DNA from: Pseudoalteromonas caenipelagi
GTDB taxonomy: Bacteria; Pseudomonadota; Gammaproteobacteria; Enterobacterales; Alteromonadaceae
Assembly: GCF_013140855.1 (NCBI RefSeq)
Contig: NZ_JABBPG010000002.1
Coordinates: forward strand, 124,001-188,000
Direction of reading: 5' to 3'
DNA length: 64,000 nucleotides
A program made the translations under genes and the position numbers. Positions 8,002 to 17,455 of this stretch are shown in pieces. Position 1 is the first letter of the stretch. Every line of letters starts with the position of its first letter. A model generated the notes under the pieces. The model made no database searches. It was not told the origin of the DNA and worked only from the letters and a program-made list of their open reading frames with translations.

Positions 8002-9231
8002 ATGAGACTTCGATACTGGCTTCTATTGTTATTTTTTATTTGTATGTACGCCAATGCAGATGACAGTACTCGGATTTTAAAAATATATCACGACTCTGAT
8101 TACTCTAATCACAAGGCGTCTGCAATAGCTATGAAAATGGGCTTCATGGCAGCGTTGGCAGACGTTAATTTTACAGTGCAAGGATATCAGTTGGAGTTAG
8201 TTGAAAAAGACCACAGAGGTAACAGCAATCGTAGTTTGTTAAATATGAGACAGTTTTTAGAAGACCCAGATGCGATTGCCGTACTTGGGGGGCTTCACTC
8301 TCCACCCTATATTAAGTATCGTAATTTTATTAACGAAAATGGCATTATACTGCTTATTCCTTGGGCCGCTGGTGGATCAATTACTCGATATCCTGATGGC
8401 GAAAATTGGGTCTACCGTTTATCGATTGATGATACCAAAGCAGGGTTTAAGTTAGTCGAACATGCGCGCCAAGATTTGCATTGTGAATCTATGCACGCAC
8501 TTTTAGAAAACACCCCTTGGGGTAAATCTAATCATAAAACGCTATCAGCAGCCGCTGCTGACAATCAGATGAAAGTGACTTGGTTTAATTGGAATGCTCA
8601 ATTAAGTAGTGCGCGTATTATCATCCGAGATATTATTAATAGCGATGCCGATTGTGTCATATTTGTAGGCAATGCATTGGAAGGGAGCCATTTTGTCAAT
8701 GCAATGGCAAGCTTTCCTAAGTCCTCTCGTATACCCATTGTAAGCCACTGGGGGATCACCGGCGGTGATTTTCTCACATCAACAAAAGATGCACTACAGC
8801 AAGGGGTAAGGGTGCACTTTATTCAAAGCTGCTTTTCGCTAAGAGACTATAAACAACACCCCCAAGCTCGAAAAGCGGTTGAGTCTGCGAAAGCGATTTA
8901 TCCAACGCTAGCTGAGGGGATTGAGGTTTTACCAGCACCGACAGGGTTCGTTCACAGTTATGATCTTGGCAAGCTGTTTGTTGAAGCGATTTCAAATATC
9001 ACGTTATCAGCCGATGTTAAGCAAAATCGCGCAGCATTACGCCGTGCGTTGGAAAACATTAAAACACCAGTAGTAGGGCTCATAAAAACCTATCAGGTGC
9101 CATTTTCGTCTTGGTCCCAAGAGCATGATGATGCGCATGAGGCTTTAGGCTTAGAGGACTTTTGTATGGCACAGTATGCGGATGATGGTGGCGTTACCTT
9201 ACTCTCAGAGCCAAAAGCAGGAGCAAAATGA
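8002..9231 (+). CDS. Periplasmic binding protein (branched-chain amino acid type) coupled to a sensor kinase
   Basis: The product has 409 residues with a signal peptide (RLRYWLLLLFFICMYANA) and a type I periplasmic-binding fold like the LivJ/Peripla_BP_6 proteins (AVLGGLHSPPYIKYRNFINENG, LLIPWAAGGS). No ABC permease is adjacent. Instead the stop overlaps the start of a hybrid histidine kinase by 4 nt, so it probably presents a ligand to that kinase's periplasmic domain rather than feeding a transporter. The ligand is unknown. Confidence 0.8.
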   Translation: MRLRYWLLLLFFICMYANADDSTRILKIYHDSDYSNHKASAIAMKMGFMAALADVNFTVQGYQLELVEKDHRGNSNRSLLNMRQFLEDPDAIAVLGGLHSPPYIKYRNFINENGIILLIPWAAGGSITRYPDGENWVYRLSIDDTKAGFKLVEHARQDLHCESMHALLENTPWGKSNHKTLSAAAADNQMKVTWFNWNAQLSSARIIIRDIINSDADCVIFVGNALEGSHFVNAMASFPKSSRIPIVSHWGITGGDFLTSTKDALQQGVRVHFIQSCFSLRDYKQHPQARKAVESAKAIYPTLAEGIEVLPAPTGFVHSYDLGKLFVEAISNITLSADVKQNRAALRRALENIKTPVVGLIKTYQVPFSSWSQEHDDAHEALGLEDFCMAQYADDGGVTLLSEPKAGAK

Positions 9232-12200
9232 CAAATCCGTTATTTGGAAAGTGGCAGAGGCTTAGGTCAAATAAGCTGTTTTATACATTTCTCATTATGA
9301 GTTTACTGCTCTCTATGCTCGTTAGCATTTTTTTAGTAGGCCAGCAGGCAAGTCGTTCTGTTACCGAGTTACAAATAAACACCAGCTATGTTGAAGCAAA
9401 ACTGACAAAAAACTATTTGCAGCAGTTTATTGAAACACGACAGCAATTGCTGCTTGATCTCGCTAATCAACCTTTGGTAGTTCAAGGCGTTATGGGAAAT
9501 GGTACATCAAGGGCGTCTTTGTCAGATTTTCTTAATGGACAAACCCTGTTAGGAAAAAAAGAGCCGATTAGAATCGTTAATGTGCTCAGTGACAGTGTGT
9601 ATACCAGTAATTTTAATGATTACTTTGTAGATAACCAAGCACAGTGGTTACAAAAGGTGTTAAGTGCGGAATATAGTAAAGCGATAGTGTTGGTAAAAAA
9701 CACGGATTCACAACTCCTTAAAATAGCAGTGCCTATTCGTTATAACGGCTTTACGGAAGGCGTTTTGATAGCAGGGTTCGAGATAAACTTAAATGACGTT
9801 CTACTGTCGACAAAACAAGATTATTCTACAGCCATTTCATTACGTGGTGAGTGGGTGGATTTTAGTAATCTTGACCCTCAAAGTAGTTACATCAGCATTA
9901 ATAAAGAAGTGATTGGAGAAACAGGGATCAGCTACGAATACTTCGTTAAAACGAGTTGGCTTGAAAACGAAGTTATGCTGTTTCAGCAACGTATTGGATG
10001 GGCAATTATAGTGAGTTTAAGCCTTTCGTTTGGGCTGCTATTTATGTTTGGTTATCATTTGTTACTCAACCCTTTTAGACGCCTTGAAAAATCTGAGTAC
10101 CAAGCTAAAGCCAATGAAGCGAGATACAAATTGGCTGTAACAGGTAGTCACGACGGACTATGGGACTGGGATTTAGAAAATCATGAAATTTATTTTGCAC
10201 CGCGTTTTAGAGAACTTTTAGGATTTGATAGAGATGATGTAGATAGTTTTGCGAACAAGATATCTGTACTTGAAGAGCGAATTCACAAGCAAGATTTACC
10301 CCGTTTAAAAGAAGAATTAAAGAATCACTTTAAATACAACAAGCCATTTGATATTGAGCTAAGGATACAAACATTTTCTAGAGAGTTTCGATTTTTTCGA
10401 GTCAAAGGGGTGGCGCTAAAAGATAACAGCGGTAGAGCACTGCGGATGGCGGGATCGTTGACCGACATCACAGAACAGCGCTTGTTTCAGGGAGCCTTAC
10501 AAGAAGCAAAAGCGCACAATGACATGCTCGCCGAGGCGATAGAGTCATGCACAGTAGGTATTGTTATCGCCGATGCAACCCAGCCAGATCTGCCACTTGT
10601 ATTTGTTAACCGAGCATTTTGCGATATTACAGGATACGACAAGCGAGTTATTGGTACCAATTGTCGATTTTTGCAAGGTGAAGAGACAGCCCAAGATGTT
10701 GTGAGACAAATGCGAGAGGCAATTAACAACCGACAAAAACTGTCGGTTAAGTTGCTTAATTACAAAAAGAATGGCGACAAATTTTGGAATAGCCTTCAGT
10801 TATCTCCGTTATTTGATAACTCAGGTAGCCTTAAGGCTTACGTAGGGATCCAGCAAGATATTACTGATAGGGTTGCATTTGAGGAGGCGCTTGAAGAGGC
10901 TAAATTTTCAGCAGAACAAGCTAGTCAGGCAAAAAGTGAGTTTTTAGCTTCAATGAGCCACGAAATTCGCACTCCTATGAATGGCGTTCTCGGCATGCTC
11001 AATTTGTTATTGAACGGTGAGCTGGATAAAGAGCAACATCATCGAGCGCGAGTTGCGCTAAATAGTGCGACGTCATTACTTGGTTTAATCAATGATATTT
11101 TAGACTTTTCAAAAGTCGATGCAGGAAAACTAGAGCTAGAAGAATTAGAGTATGACCTCAGAGGTATGCTGGGGGAGTTTGCAGAGTCTGCTGCCATGCA
11201 AGCACAGCAAAAGGATCTTGAACTCATATTGGATATGACTGGTGTTGAGGAGTCTGTTGTTCGAGGTGATCCCGGGCGGTTAAGGCAAATTCTTACCAAT
11301 TTAGTGGGTAACGCAATTAAGTTTACGCAGTGTGGTGAGGTTGTTATCACGGCTAGTTTGCACAAACTCGACGACGAGCAGTTGCGTTTTTGCTGCGAAG
11401 TTAAAGACACCGGGATCGGTATTTCCAAAACAGAGCAACAAAAGCTGTTTCAGTCTTTCTCTCAAGTAGATGCGTCAACAACCAGAAAATATGGCGGAAC
11501 TGGATTAGGCCTAGCCATCGTTAAAAAACTATGCGAACTGATGGGCGGGCGAGTGCGGGTAACCAGTGAGGCAGGTAAAGGGAGTTGTTTTTATTTTGAG
11601 GTATTAATGAAGACAAGTGCTGTATCGGAGCAGGTTATACCTGATGTAAACATGTCGCAGCTGCATATTTTAGTGGTTGATGATAACGACACGAACCGAG
11701 AGGTTTTGACGGCACAGCTTCAGCATTGGGGCGCGCATACCTATGAAGCTGAGTCAGGTGAACAAGCATTACAAAGATGTGAGGAGCGTGTCAAAAAAAC
11801 AGGGCATTGTTTTGATATTGCGTTTTTAGATATGCAAATGCCTAACATGGACGGCGCGCAATTAGGTGAAATACTCAGAGGCAACCCCAGTTTTAACGAT
11901 ATGAAACTGGTAATGATGACGTCGATGAGTACTCAAGGAGATGAAAATTACTTTGCACAGCTGGGTTTTGCAGCATATTTTCCAAAACCGGCAACAACGT
12001 CAGACTTATTTGCTGCGCTATCCATTGTTGCAGATAATGGCAAAGCTTTAGCACATGCAAAACCTTTGGTGACATCTAGTTATATTAAGGCACTGCAAAA
12101 AAATACAACGATTGAACCTGAACAAATTGAGTGGGATGAGTCGATCCGTATCTTGCTCGCTGAAGATAATCAAGTGAACCAAATAGTAGCAATTAGCATG

Positions 12201-12542
12201 CTGCAAAAGCTGGGGCTTAAAATGGTGGATGTTGCAGCAGATGGGCAAGAAGTGTTGAGCATGCTTGAGCAGCGTCAAAACACCGATAAATACACCTTAT
12301 TGATAATGGATTGTCAGATGCCAGAATTAGACGGTTATCAAGCCACTCGGGCAATTAGAAAGGCACAAGCAGGGCAGTGCTATGCACACGTCAATATTAT
12401 TGCAATGACTGCCAATGCGATGGTTGGAGATAAAAACAAGTGTTTGGAAGCAGGCATGGACGACTATATTGCCAAACCAATTGCTCAGGATATATTGCTT
12501 GAAAAACTGATGCAGTGGTTGCCCTGGAGTAGATCTTTATAA
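9228..12542 (+). CDS. Hybrid histidine kinase with two receiver domains; 3' end altered by the prophage
   Basis: The product has 1104 residues: a membrane segment near 18-40, a periplasmic sensor region to about 255, a second membrane segment (256-280), PAS/PAC domains (about 300-420 and 430-555), a HisKA domain with phospho-acceptor His578 in SHEIRTPMNG, an ATPase domain (GTGLGLAIVKKL), and two receivers with Asp868 and Asp1028. No Hpt domain follows. The last five residues (WSRSL) and the stop lie inside the prophage end that begins at 12525. Joining 12524 to 48040 (through the repeated GCCC) would restore an end reading LPYTLKASGTK and a TAG stop, so the insertion swapped a short tail only; both receivers are complete and the kinase is probably still active. 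Confidence 0.92.
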   Translation: MTNPLFGKWQRLRSNKLFYTFLIMSLLLSMLVSIFLVGQQASRSVTELQINTSYVEAKLTKNYLQQFIETRQQLLLDLANQPLVVQGVMGNGTSRASLSDFLNGQTLLGKKEPIRIVNVLSDSVYTSNFNDYFVDNQAQWLQKVLSAEYSKAIVLVKNTDSQLLKIAVPIRYNGFTEGVLIAGFEINLNDVLLSTKQDYSTAISLRGEWVDFSNLDPQSSYISINKEVIGETGISYEYFVKTSWLENEVMLFQQRIGWAIIVSLSLSFGLLFMFGYHLLLNPFRRLEKSEYQAKANEARYKLAVTGSHDGLWDWDLENHEIYFAPRFRELLGFDRDDVDSFANKISVLEERIHKQDLPRLKEELKNHFKYNKPFDIELRIQTFSREFRFFRVKGVALKDNSGRALRMAGSLTDITEQRLFQGALQEAKAHNDMLAEAIESCTVGIVIADATQPDLPLVFVNRAFCDITGYDKRVIGTNCRFLQGEETAQDVVRQMREAINNRQKLSVKLLNYKKNGDKFWNSLQLSPLFDNSGSLKAYVGIQQDITDRVAFEEALEEAKFSAEQASQAKSEFLASMSHEIRTPMNGVLGMLNLLLNGELDKEQHHRARVALNSATSLLGLINDILDFSKVDAGKLELEELEYDLRGMLGEFAESAAMQAQQKDLELILDMTGVEESVVRGDPGRLRQILTNLVGNAIKFTQCGEVVITASLHKLDDEQLRFCCEVKDTGIGISKTEQQKLFQSFSQVDASTTRKYGGTGLGLAIVKKLCELMGGRVRVTSEAGKGSCFYFEVLMKTSAVSEQVIPDVNMSQLHILVVDDNDTNREVLTAQLQHWGAHTYEAESGEQALQRCEERVKKTGHCFDIAFLDMQMPNMDGAQLGEILRGNPSFNDMKLVMMTSMSTQGDENYFAQLGFAAYFPKPATTSDLFAALSIVADNGKALAHAKPLVTSSYIKALQKNTTIEPEQIEWDESIRILLAEDNQVNQIVAISMLQKLGLKMVDVAADGQEVLSMLEQRQNTDKYTLLIMDCQMPELDGYQATRAIRKAQAGQCYAHVNIIAMTANAMVGDKNKCLEAGMDDYIAKPIAQDILLEKLMQWLPWSRSL

Positions 12543-12784
12543 ATCTAGAGTAGCGGATGAAATGAAAATCCTAAGAAGTTTTCGGCTTTTAAACCTTAAA
12601 AATTGTAACTAATTGAAAAATAATGATATCAGAATTTTTTGATGAATTTGCTATTCAAAATTGGCACAAAGTTTGTCTAATGTGCCATTTATTAGAAGTT
12701 TAGAGTGATTGAGCGGTATTAATGTACTGTATGATCCTTAATTCGGATCTGATCATGTGCTGAATTCGGATCTATTACGGATCT
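12525..12784. repeat. Left prophage end with likely transposase A binding sites
   Basis: The terminal site GTAGATCTTTATAAATC (from 12529) is followed at 12554 by CGGATGAAATGAAAATCC, which resembles the right-end repeat CGGACTTTTGTAAATCC. Three further CGGATCT motifs lie at 12744, 12768 and 12778, next to the repressor stop. The region also holds an inverted repeat TGGCACA-N12-TGTGCCA at 12662-12687. Apart from the kinase stop (12540-12542), I see no gene between 12543 and 12788. Confidence 0.6.
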
Positions 12785-12788
12785 ACTT

Positions 12789-13394
12789 TTAATTGATTTT
12801 TCCTAGTTTGCGTACAGCTCTTCCTAGTAATTCAAACTTATCATCATAACTAATTTCAAACTGTTCATATGCGCTATTCTCGTTACTCGCCTTAATGCTT
12901 TTTGGTAAGAACTGTAATCTACACACTGAAATACGGCTGTTAATCTTCATAACGTAAATGCCATCACCTGCGTTCTCTGTATTAGTCGTTAAAAGCAGAG
13001 TATCACCATTTGAGATCAACGGCTCCATTGAGTCGCTTTGCACAACGTAATATGCAGAGTTCTGCGCGTCCATTTTGAGAACTGATTTGAGAAATTCATT
13101 GCTAACAGTGACAGACTCATTCGAGTCAACTGCTTTCAAGCTGACATTGCAATCTTCACTCTTTACGTCTTTAACTTGCTCGCCTTGGCCATCTAAAATC
13201 CAAGTTAAGGATACGTTTCTATCTTTAGCGAGTTTGTATAGCTGAGTATAAGGAACCGAATTCCTATCCATCCAACCGTTTAGCGTTTGTGGATATGTAT
13301 CCAACGCCTTAGCAACTTCAGTGTTTTTTGTAACACCTAATAGCTCCTTTAGCCTCGGTATAATGTCGTTTTTCAGATTCAATTCAGTGCTCAT
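12789..13394 (-). CDS. Phage repressor, CI-like with a degenerate S24 domain
   Basis: The product has 201 residues: an N-terminal CI-type DNA-binding domain (TEVAKALDTYPQTLNGWMDR) and a C-terminal LexA/S24-like domain (VVQSDSMEPLISNGDTLLL). The serine of the SM motif is present, but the place of the catalytic lysine (usually VKRL) reads VCRL, so self-cleavage after DNA damage should be lost. It is transcribed leftward from the edge of the operator region, as Mu c is. It should keep the early promoter off and maintain lysogeny. Confidence 0.85.
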   Translation of the reverse strand: MSTELNLKNDIIPRLKELLGVTKNTEVAKALDTYPQTLNGWMDRNSVPYTQLYKLAKDRNVSLTWILDGQGEQVKDVKSEDCNVSLKAVDSNESVTVSNEFLKSVLKMDAQNSAYYVVQSDSMEPLISNGDTLLLTTNTENAGDGIYVMKINSRISVCRLQFLPKSIKASNENSAYEQFEISYDDKFELLGRAVRKLGKIN

Positions 13395-13460
13395 AACTCG
13401 TATCCTTTTTACTCGTTATTAGATTCTAATATAAAAGATACATATAAAAAATAAATATTT

Positions 13461-13539
13461 CTAGTACAAAAAATAAATATATTTAGTATTTATAGTTGAC
13501 ATCCATATGCAAACCTAATACAAATATAAACATATTAGG
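13461..13539. promoter_or_regulatory. Early promoter with two repressor operators
   Basis: TTGACA (13496-13501) and TACAAA (13519-13524) with a 17-bp spacer form the rightward early promoter. Two related palindromic elements flank it: 13461-13486, beginning CTAGTACAAA, and 13514-13539, a CCTAATA...TATTAGG inverted repeat that overlaps the -10 box. Both share CTA-TACAAA and an ATAAA centre and are the probable operators for the repressor and the Ner-like protein. Confidence 0.6.
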
Positions 13540-13566
13540 TATTTCGTTGCATTAAGGATAAACAAA

Positions 13567-13788
13567 ATGATTATTCTGGAAATTTGTCCACCTTCTAAGA
13601 AGCTGTACAACACCGTAAGAGCTGCATACGCCTTCAAAGGCGACTCACTAAACAAAGCATGTGAGAAAATTGGTGTAGCACCTCAAAACGCGAGACAGGC
13701 GCTTCATGGCGCTTGGGCTGGAGAAAAAGCAAAGCAATGTGTTGACCAAATTCTTGAAGACTGTGGATTGAATAGTCAGGGAGTTTAG
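13567..13788 (+). CDS. Ner-like small DNA-binding protein
   Basis: The product has 73 residues and is the first gene rightward of the early promoter, with an AAGGA ribosome-binding site. The segment SLNKACEKIGVAPQNARQALHG fits a helix-turn-helix. Position and size match Mu Ner, which turns down early and repressor transcription during lytic growth. Sequence similarity to Ner itself cannot be judged by eye, so the role rests on position and the helix-turn-helix. Confidence 0.7.
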   Translation: MIILEICPPSKKLYNTVRAAYAFKGDSLNKACEKIGVAPQNARQALHGAWAGEKAKQCVDQILEDCGLNSQGV

Positions 13789-13790
13789 TT

Positions 13791-15887
13791 ATGCAGCAAG
13801 TAAGTTCAAAAAACTGGATTAACTCTGCAGACCTAGCTCAGCTAATGAGTGTCGGCGAGCGCCGAGCAAGAACGATTCTGTCTGCTGGCGAAATATCCAA
13901 ACAAATCATTAAAACTAAAGAAGTTACTGGTGTACGAGGTCATGGTGGTAAAGGTTTGCTCGTCGATGTAAACAGCCTACCGCCTGAACTTCGCGAAAAA
14001 TACTATTTATCTCAAGTTGGCAGTACATCTACGGAGTTATCTCCCCTTGTTGCTGATGCTATCGAACACGGGGACGTAGCAACACACAATACCGAGTCGC
14101 GTATGCGTACTGCACTTTGGCGATTTGAACTTATTCGTCAGGCTTTAGATTTTGATCGCCATAGTGCTGAACGTGGCGCAGAGGTTCAACGGGTTGCGGG
14201 TAAAACCTACATAATGCCTAACGGCAAATCTAAAAAAGTTACTTTAGATATGCTCTACCGTTGGATCAGCGCTTATGAAAACGGTTCGGGCAATGTACGC
14301 GACCTAATGCCCAAGGTTCGTGAAGATACGGGCCGTAAGAAGAACTTTATACGTGACGTTGACGGCTTAGTAAAACAAGGTGTCTTGTCACAACGCGCAC
14401 ATAAAAAAATCGAAGAAGTGATAGAGCGCTACGTGAAGTCGCTATGGGCTAATAATGCCAAAGGCTGGCGCACAATCACTGAATACGCAACAGGCCGACT
14501 ACACGACCTTTTAATAGAAGCTGGTGTAACGCAAGAACAAATTAAAGCCACAAAAAGCGGATGTGCTGTTACCCGCGCTTATGTTGAACGATTTAGATGT
14601 GAATATAAATTAGTAGCGATACATGATAGCGACGCGAAATTGTTCTTTGACCGCTATATCCCGCGTATTACACGCCACACAGATGGCCTACGTCCCATGG
14701 ACCTAATTGTGGGTGACGTTCACCCAATAGACATTAAATGTCGTCGCCCTGATGGTTCGGTTGTGTACCCTCGAGCAATTGCATGGCACGACGTAGGCAC
14801 TGGCCGCATGTGGTTTACATTGATCATGCTGGAAAAAGGCGAAGGTGTTAGACGTGAACACGTTGCCATGTCTTTTGCTTCGATGTCTCAAGAATGGGGC
14901 TTACCAGTTCGTTTGTACCTTGATAATGGTAACGAATATAAATGGGCTGAAATGATGCAAGGCTTTCTTGAGATTGCAGAGCTTAGCAGCAAAATGAGTG
15001 TCACGCTTATGGATGCTGAGCGCGAATTAGGCAGAATCCTACGCAGTCGTCCTTATAATGCACCAGCTAAAGCAATTGAAGGTTTGTTCTCAGTCATTGA
15101 ACAGTATTTCGGTGACATTACTGGTTATGTGGGCGGTAATCGTCAGGACCAGAAAAAGCAAAATGTGGGCAAAGAGCCTGTCGCATTCCCCGGCACGATG
15201 GACGATTTTCATGCTCAGTGTGACATTGCATTAGAGCGCTACCATAAACGTGCCCAAAGTGCCCTAGGAGACCGCTCACCTAATCAAAAATATGCTGACT
15301 TTGTCAGTAAGGGCTGGGGCAAAGTTGCTGTTACTCAAGAAACCTTGCTGTTTGCATTTGCTGAAACATACGAACCAAAAGCAGATCGCGGTGTAATACC
15401 AATCAACGGGCATCATTATTATCACGACGACTTGTTGCCTTATTCAGGTCGCAAAGTTACTGCACGCTGGGCCCGTCACGACCCTTCAAAAGTGTTGGTT
15501 TATGCAGATGGCCGCAACCTTACATGTATCGCACCATACGAGCCAGAATATGGTGTTCTTGAGAGTAAAGGCGCTAGGGAGCAAGCCCGTCGAGCTCAGA
15601 CCTTAAAGCGGATCATTACTGCACGCCGTAAACACTGTGACCGATTAGATCTCGTCGAGGAAATGGCTGATTGGAACAAACGTATTCCAGATGCGCCAGA
15701 AGCGCCAACAATTCAAACGGTGACCGTTGCACCAAGCAGTCAACTAGGCCAAGCATTGGAAGCTATGAAGCAACAAGATCAACAAGTCAAAAAGCCTAAG
15801 AAACGTGTTTATGACCAGTTCCTAACTGACCCTAATAATGTGCTACTCGATGACATTGAGTGGGACGATGACGATTTACCTAATTAA
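13791..15887 (+). CDS. Mu A-like DDE transposase
   Basis: The product has 698 residues (Mu A has 663). The N-terminal part has the Mu-type DNA-binding domain (NSADLAQLMSVGERRARTIL), followed by the end-binding region and an RNase H-like catalytic core. The DDE residues are Asp309 (IVGDVHPID), Asp378 (YLDNGNEYK) and Glu430 (AIEGLFSVIE), with spacing close to Mu A. It cuts and joins the prophage ends during integration and replicative transposition. It starts 3 nt after the Ner-like gene and is followed by the B gene. Confidence 0.95.
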   Translation: MQQVSSKNWINSADLAQLMSVGERRARTILSAGEISKQIIKTKEVTGVRGHGGKGLLVDVNSLPPELREKYYLSQVGSTSTELSPLVADAIEHGDVATHNTESRMRTALWRFELIRQALDFDRHSAERGAEVQRVAGKTYIMPNGKSKKVTLDMLYRWISAYENGSGNVRDLMPKVREDTGRKKNFIRDVDGLVKQGVLSQRAHKKIEEVIERYVKSLWANNAKGWRTITEYATGRLHDLLIEAGVTQEQIKATKSGCAVTRAYVERFRCEYKLVAIHDSDAKLFFDRYIPRITRHTDGLRPMDLIVGDVHPIDIKCRRPDGSVVYPRAIAWHDVGTGRMWFTLIMLEKGEGVRREHVAMSFASMSQEWGLPVRLYLDNGNEYKWAEMMQGFLEIAELSSKMSVTLMDAERELGRILRSRPYNAPAKAIEGLFSVIEQYFGDITGYVGGNRQDQKKQNVGKEPVAFPGTMDDFHAQCDIALERYHKRAQSALGDRSPNQKYADFVSKGWGKVAVTQETLLFAFAETYEPKADRGVIPINGHHYYHDDLLPYSGRKVTARWARHDPSKVLVYADGRNLTCIAPYEPEYGVLESKGAREQARRAQTLKRIITARRKHCDRLDLVEEMADWNKRIPDAPEAPTIQTVTVAPSSQLGQALEAMKQQDQQVKKPKKRVYDQFLTDPNNVLLDDIEWDDDDLPN

Positions 15888-15896
15888 GGAAAGACC

Positions 15897-16607
15897 ATGA
15901 CAATTGAAACCAATGATATAAAACGCGCGGTGCAGTTGGTAAATACCACTGCAAAAGCCGATGAACGGGTTGGTCGAATAATTGGCAACCCAGGAACAGG
16001 TAAGACAACCATCACTAAATATCTAGAACGAGAAATGGGCGCTGTTCGCGTGGCCCCGTGGAAGGATATCAGTGCAAAAGCTCTGTTGCAGCTTGTCTGT
16101 CGAGGAATAGGTATACACGTAGGAATGCTGTCAAAAGACAACTTAATATTGCGACTCAGCGAGTTCTTACGAGGTCAAAACATGGTTGTGGTTATCGACG
16201 AGTGCAATCACTTGAATTGGAAGCATTTAGAGTTACTACGTTATCTATCGGATGAATGTGAGGCCACACTAATCTTATCTGGCACCAAATTATTTGAAGA
16301 ACAGTTCACATGTGGCCGTAGTTCAATTTATTTGGAGCAGCTTACTGGGCGCATTGGCACTAAACAGCTTGCTTTGTCTCCAATGAACGTGAAAGAGATT
16401 GCAGGCTATGTTCTCAAACCTAACTTTAATCATGAAATATCAAAAGAGTTGGCCAAGCACTTCTACCAATATACCCAGCGTGGAAATTGGCGGATTGCAA
16501 ACGCCCTGGTGGTTCAATGCGCGCGAATTGTGCGTGAAGGCGAACTTAGCGAATTAACAGAAGAAGTGATCAGTACAGCGGCAAGCACATTAGGGAGCAT
16601 CAAATGA
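15897..16607 (+). CDS. Mu B-like AAA+ ATPase, target selection and transposase activator
   Basis: The product has 236 residues. Walker A is GNPGTGKTT and Walker B VVVIDECNH, as in Mu B. Mu B has 312 residues and begins with a helix-turn-helix domain; this protein starts almost directly with the ATPase. A separate protein encoded at 18487 has a segment similar to that missing domain. It binds target DNA as an ATP-dependent filament and activates transposase A. The stop overlaps the next gene by 4 nt. Confidence 0.93.
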   Translation: MTIETNDIKRAVQLVNTTAKADERVGRIIGNPGTGKTTITKYLEREMGAVRVAPWKDISAKALLQLVCRGIGIHVGMLSKDNLILRLSEFLRGQNMVVVIDECNHLNWKHLELLRYLSDECEATLILSGTKLFEEQFTCGRSSIYLEQLTGRIGTKQLALSPMNVKEIAGYVLKPNFNHEISKELAKHFYQYTQRGNWRIANALVVQCARIVREGELSELTEEVISTAASTLGSIK

Positions 16608-16909
16608 ACTTCTTACAAATGGTTTCTGAAATTACAAACAAGTCAGGTGTAAATGAAAACGACGTAAAACGAGTTTTAGAGTCTCTGACTTCAACTTTGG
16701 GTGAGTGCTACGCAAAAGATGAGCCGTTAGTGTGGCCTCAAATTGGAACATTTCATGTTAGACACGTACCAGCTCGTAAAGGCCCAGCTGGTAGAAGCTC
16801 AACTAATGCTTATGTTTCAGGCCACTCTGTTTATTGTTTTCAAGCTAGCAGTGCAATGAAAGCGGAAGTAAGCGCAATCCGAAACAAACAAAGCGAAACC
16901 TCTGAATAA
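16604..16909 (+). CDS. HU/IHF-family DNA-binding protein, first of two
   Basis: The product has 101 residues with the HU fold: paired N-terminal helices (MVSEITNKSGVNENDVKRVLESL), then PLVWPQIGTFHVRHVPARKGPAGR, corresponding to the HU segment with G-F-G-T-F and the R-x-G-R-N-P arm region, though diverged. HU and IHF bend DNA in the Mu transpososome and at its enhancer, so a phage-coded copy may replace the host protein there. Translation is coupled to the B gene. Confidence 0.85.
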   Translation: MNFLQMVSEITNKSGVNENDVKRVLESLTSTLGECYAKDEPLVWPQIGTFHVRHVPARKGPAGRSSTNAYVSGHSVYCFQASSAMKAEVSAIRNKQSETSE

Positions 16910-16974
16910 ACCAGAGGTCTGCCGGGTGTGGTTGCCCGGTACTGATGAGCAGCCAAACTACAGGAGACTAAATT

Positions 16975-17439
16975 ATGACTGCACAAGCTATTTTCGACCC
17001 TTCTAAAGCCGAGGTGGTAGTTATAACCGGCAAAGGAAAAAACCAAACAGAAAAACGCGCAGGCTCAAAGCTTGTTGGCTTAACGAAAAATGGTTGGGAT
17101 TTAAAAGTACAAATTGAAAACCTACAAACAAAGCTAAAAGAAGTGAACGAACAAATTATTGATATTGCGGGGGTTGGCGTATCTGTTGTGATCAAAGGTG
17201 TTAGCCGTGCTTCAACAAGTGAAACAGCGCGCTACAACATTACAGATGCTGACTCACTAAAAGAGGCGTTAGGCGAACGTTTTGACGATTTAACAAGTGT
17301 CGATATCAAACACAAGACAACGCCGAAACTCAAAGAGATCTGCAATACACCTGAGCATGAGCTATGTGATTCGGTGAGAGCTTGTGTCTCTGTTGATTAC
17401 TCTACAAGTGTCCGCTGGACCGCTGAAAAACCTGCTTGA
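16975..17439 (+). CDS. Hypothetical early phage protein
   Basis: The product has 154 residues and a clear AGGAG site before the ATG. I do not recognise it. It has a central helical, probably coiled-coil stretch (LKVQIENLQTKLKEVNEQI) followed by a mixed region. A GC-rich hairpin lies upstream at 16922-16939. It occupies the place where Mu carries Gam and other semi-essential early genes, but it does not look like Gam. Confidence 0.75.
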   Translation: MTAQAIFDPSKAEVVVITGKGKNQTEKRAGSKLVGLTKNGWDLKVQIENLQTKLKEVNEQIIDIAGVGVSVVIKGVSRASTSETARYNITDADSLKEALGERFDDLTSVDIKHKTTPKLKEICNTPEHELCDSVRACVSVDYSTSVRWTAEKPA

Positions 17440-17455
17440 AAATAAGGGATCTATT

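Noticed and set aside
12661..12677. Sigma-54-like sequence TTGGCACA-N4-TTGTC inside the left prophage end
   Set aside because: The -12 element has GT instead of GC and no rightward gene or activator site follows; the stretch is better described as part of an inverted repeat.
16975..17439. Mu Gam-like host nuclease inhibitor
   Set aside because: Position fits, but the sequence does not show the Gam pattern; left as hypothetical.
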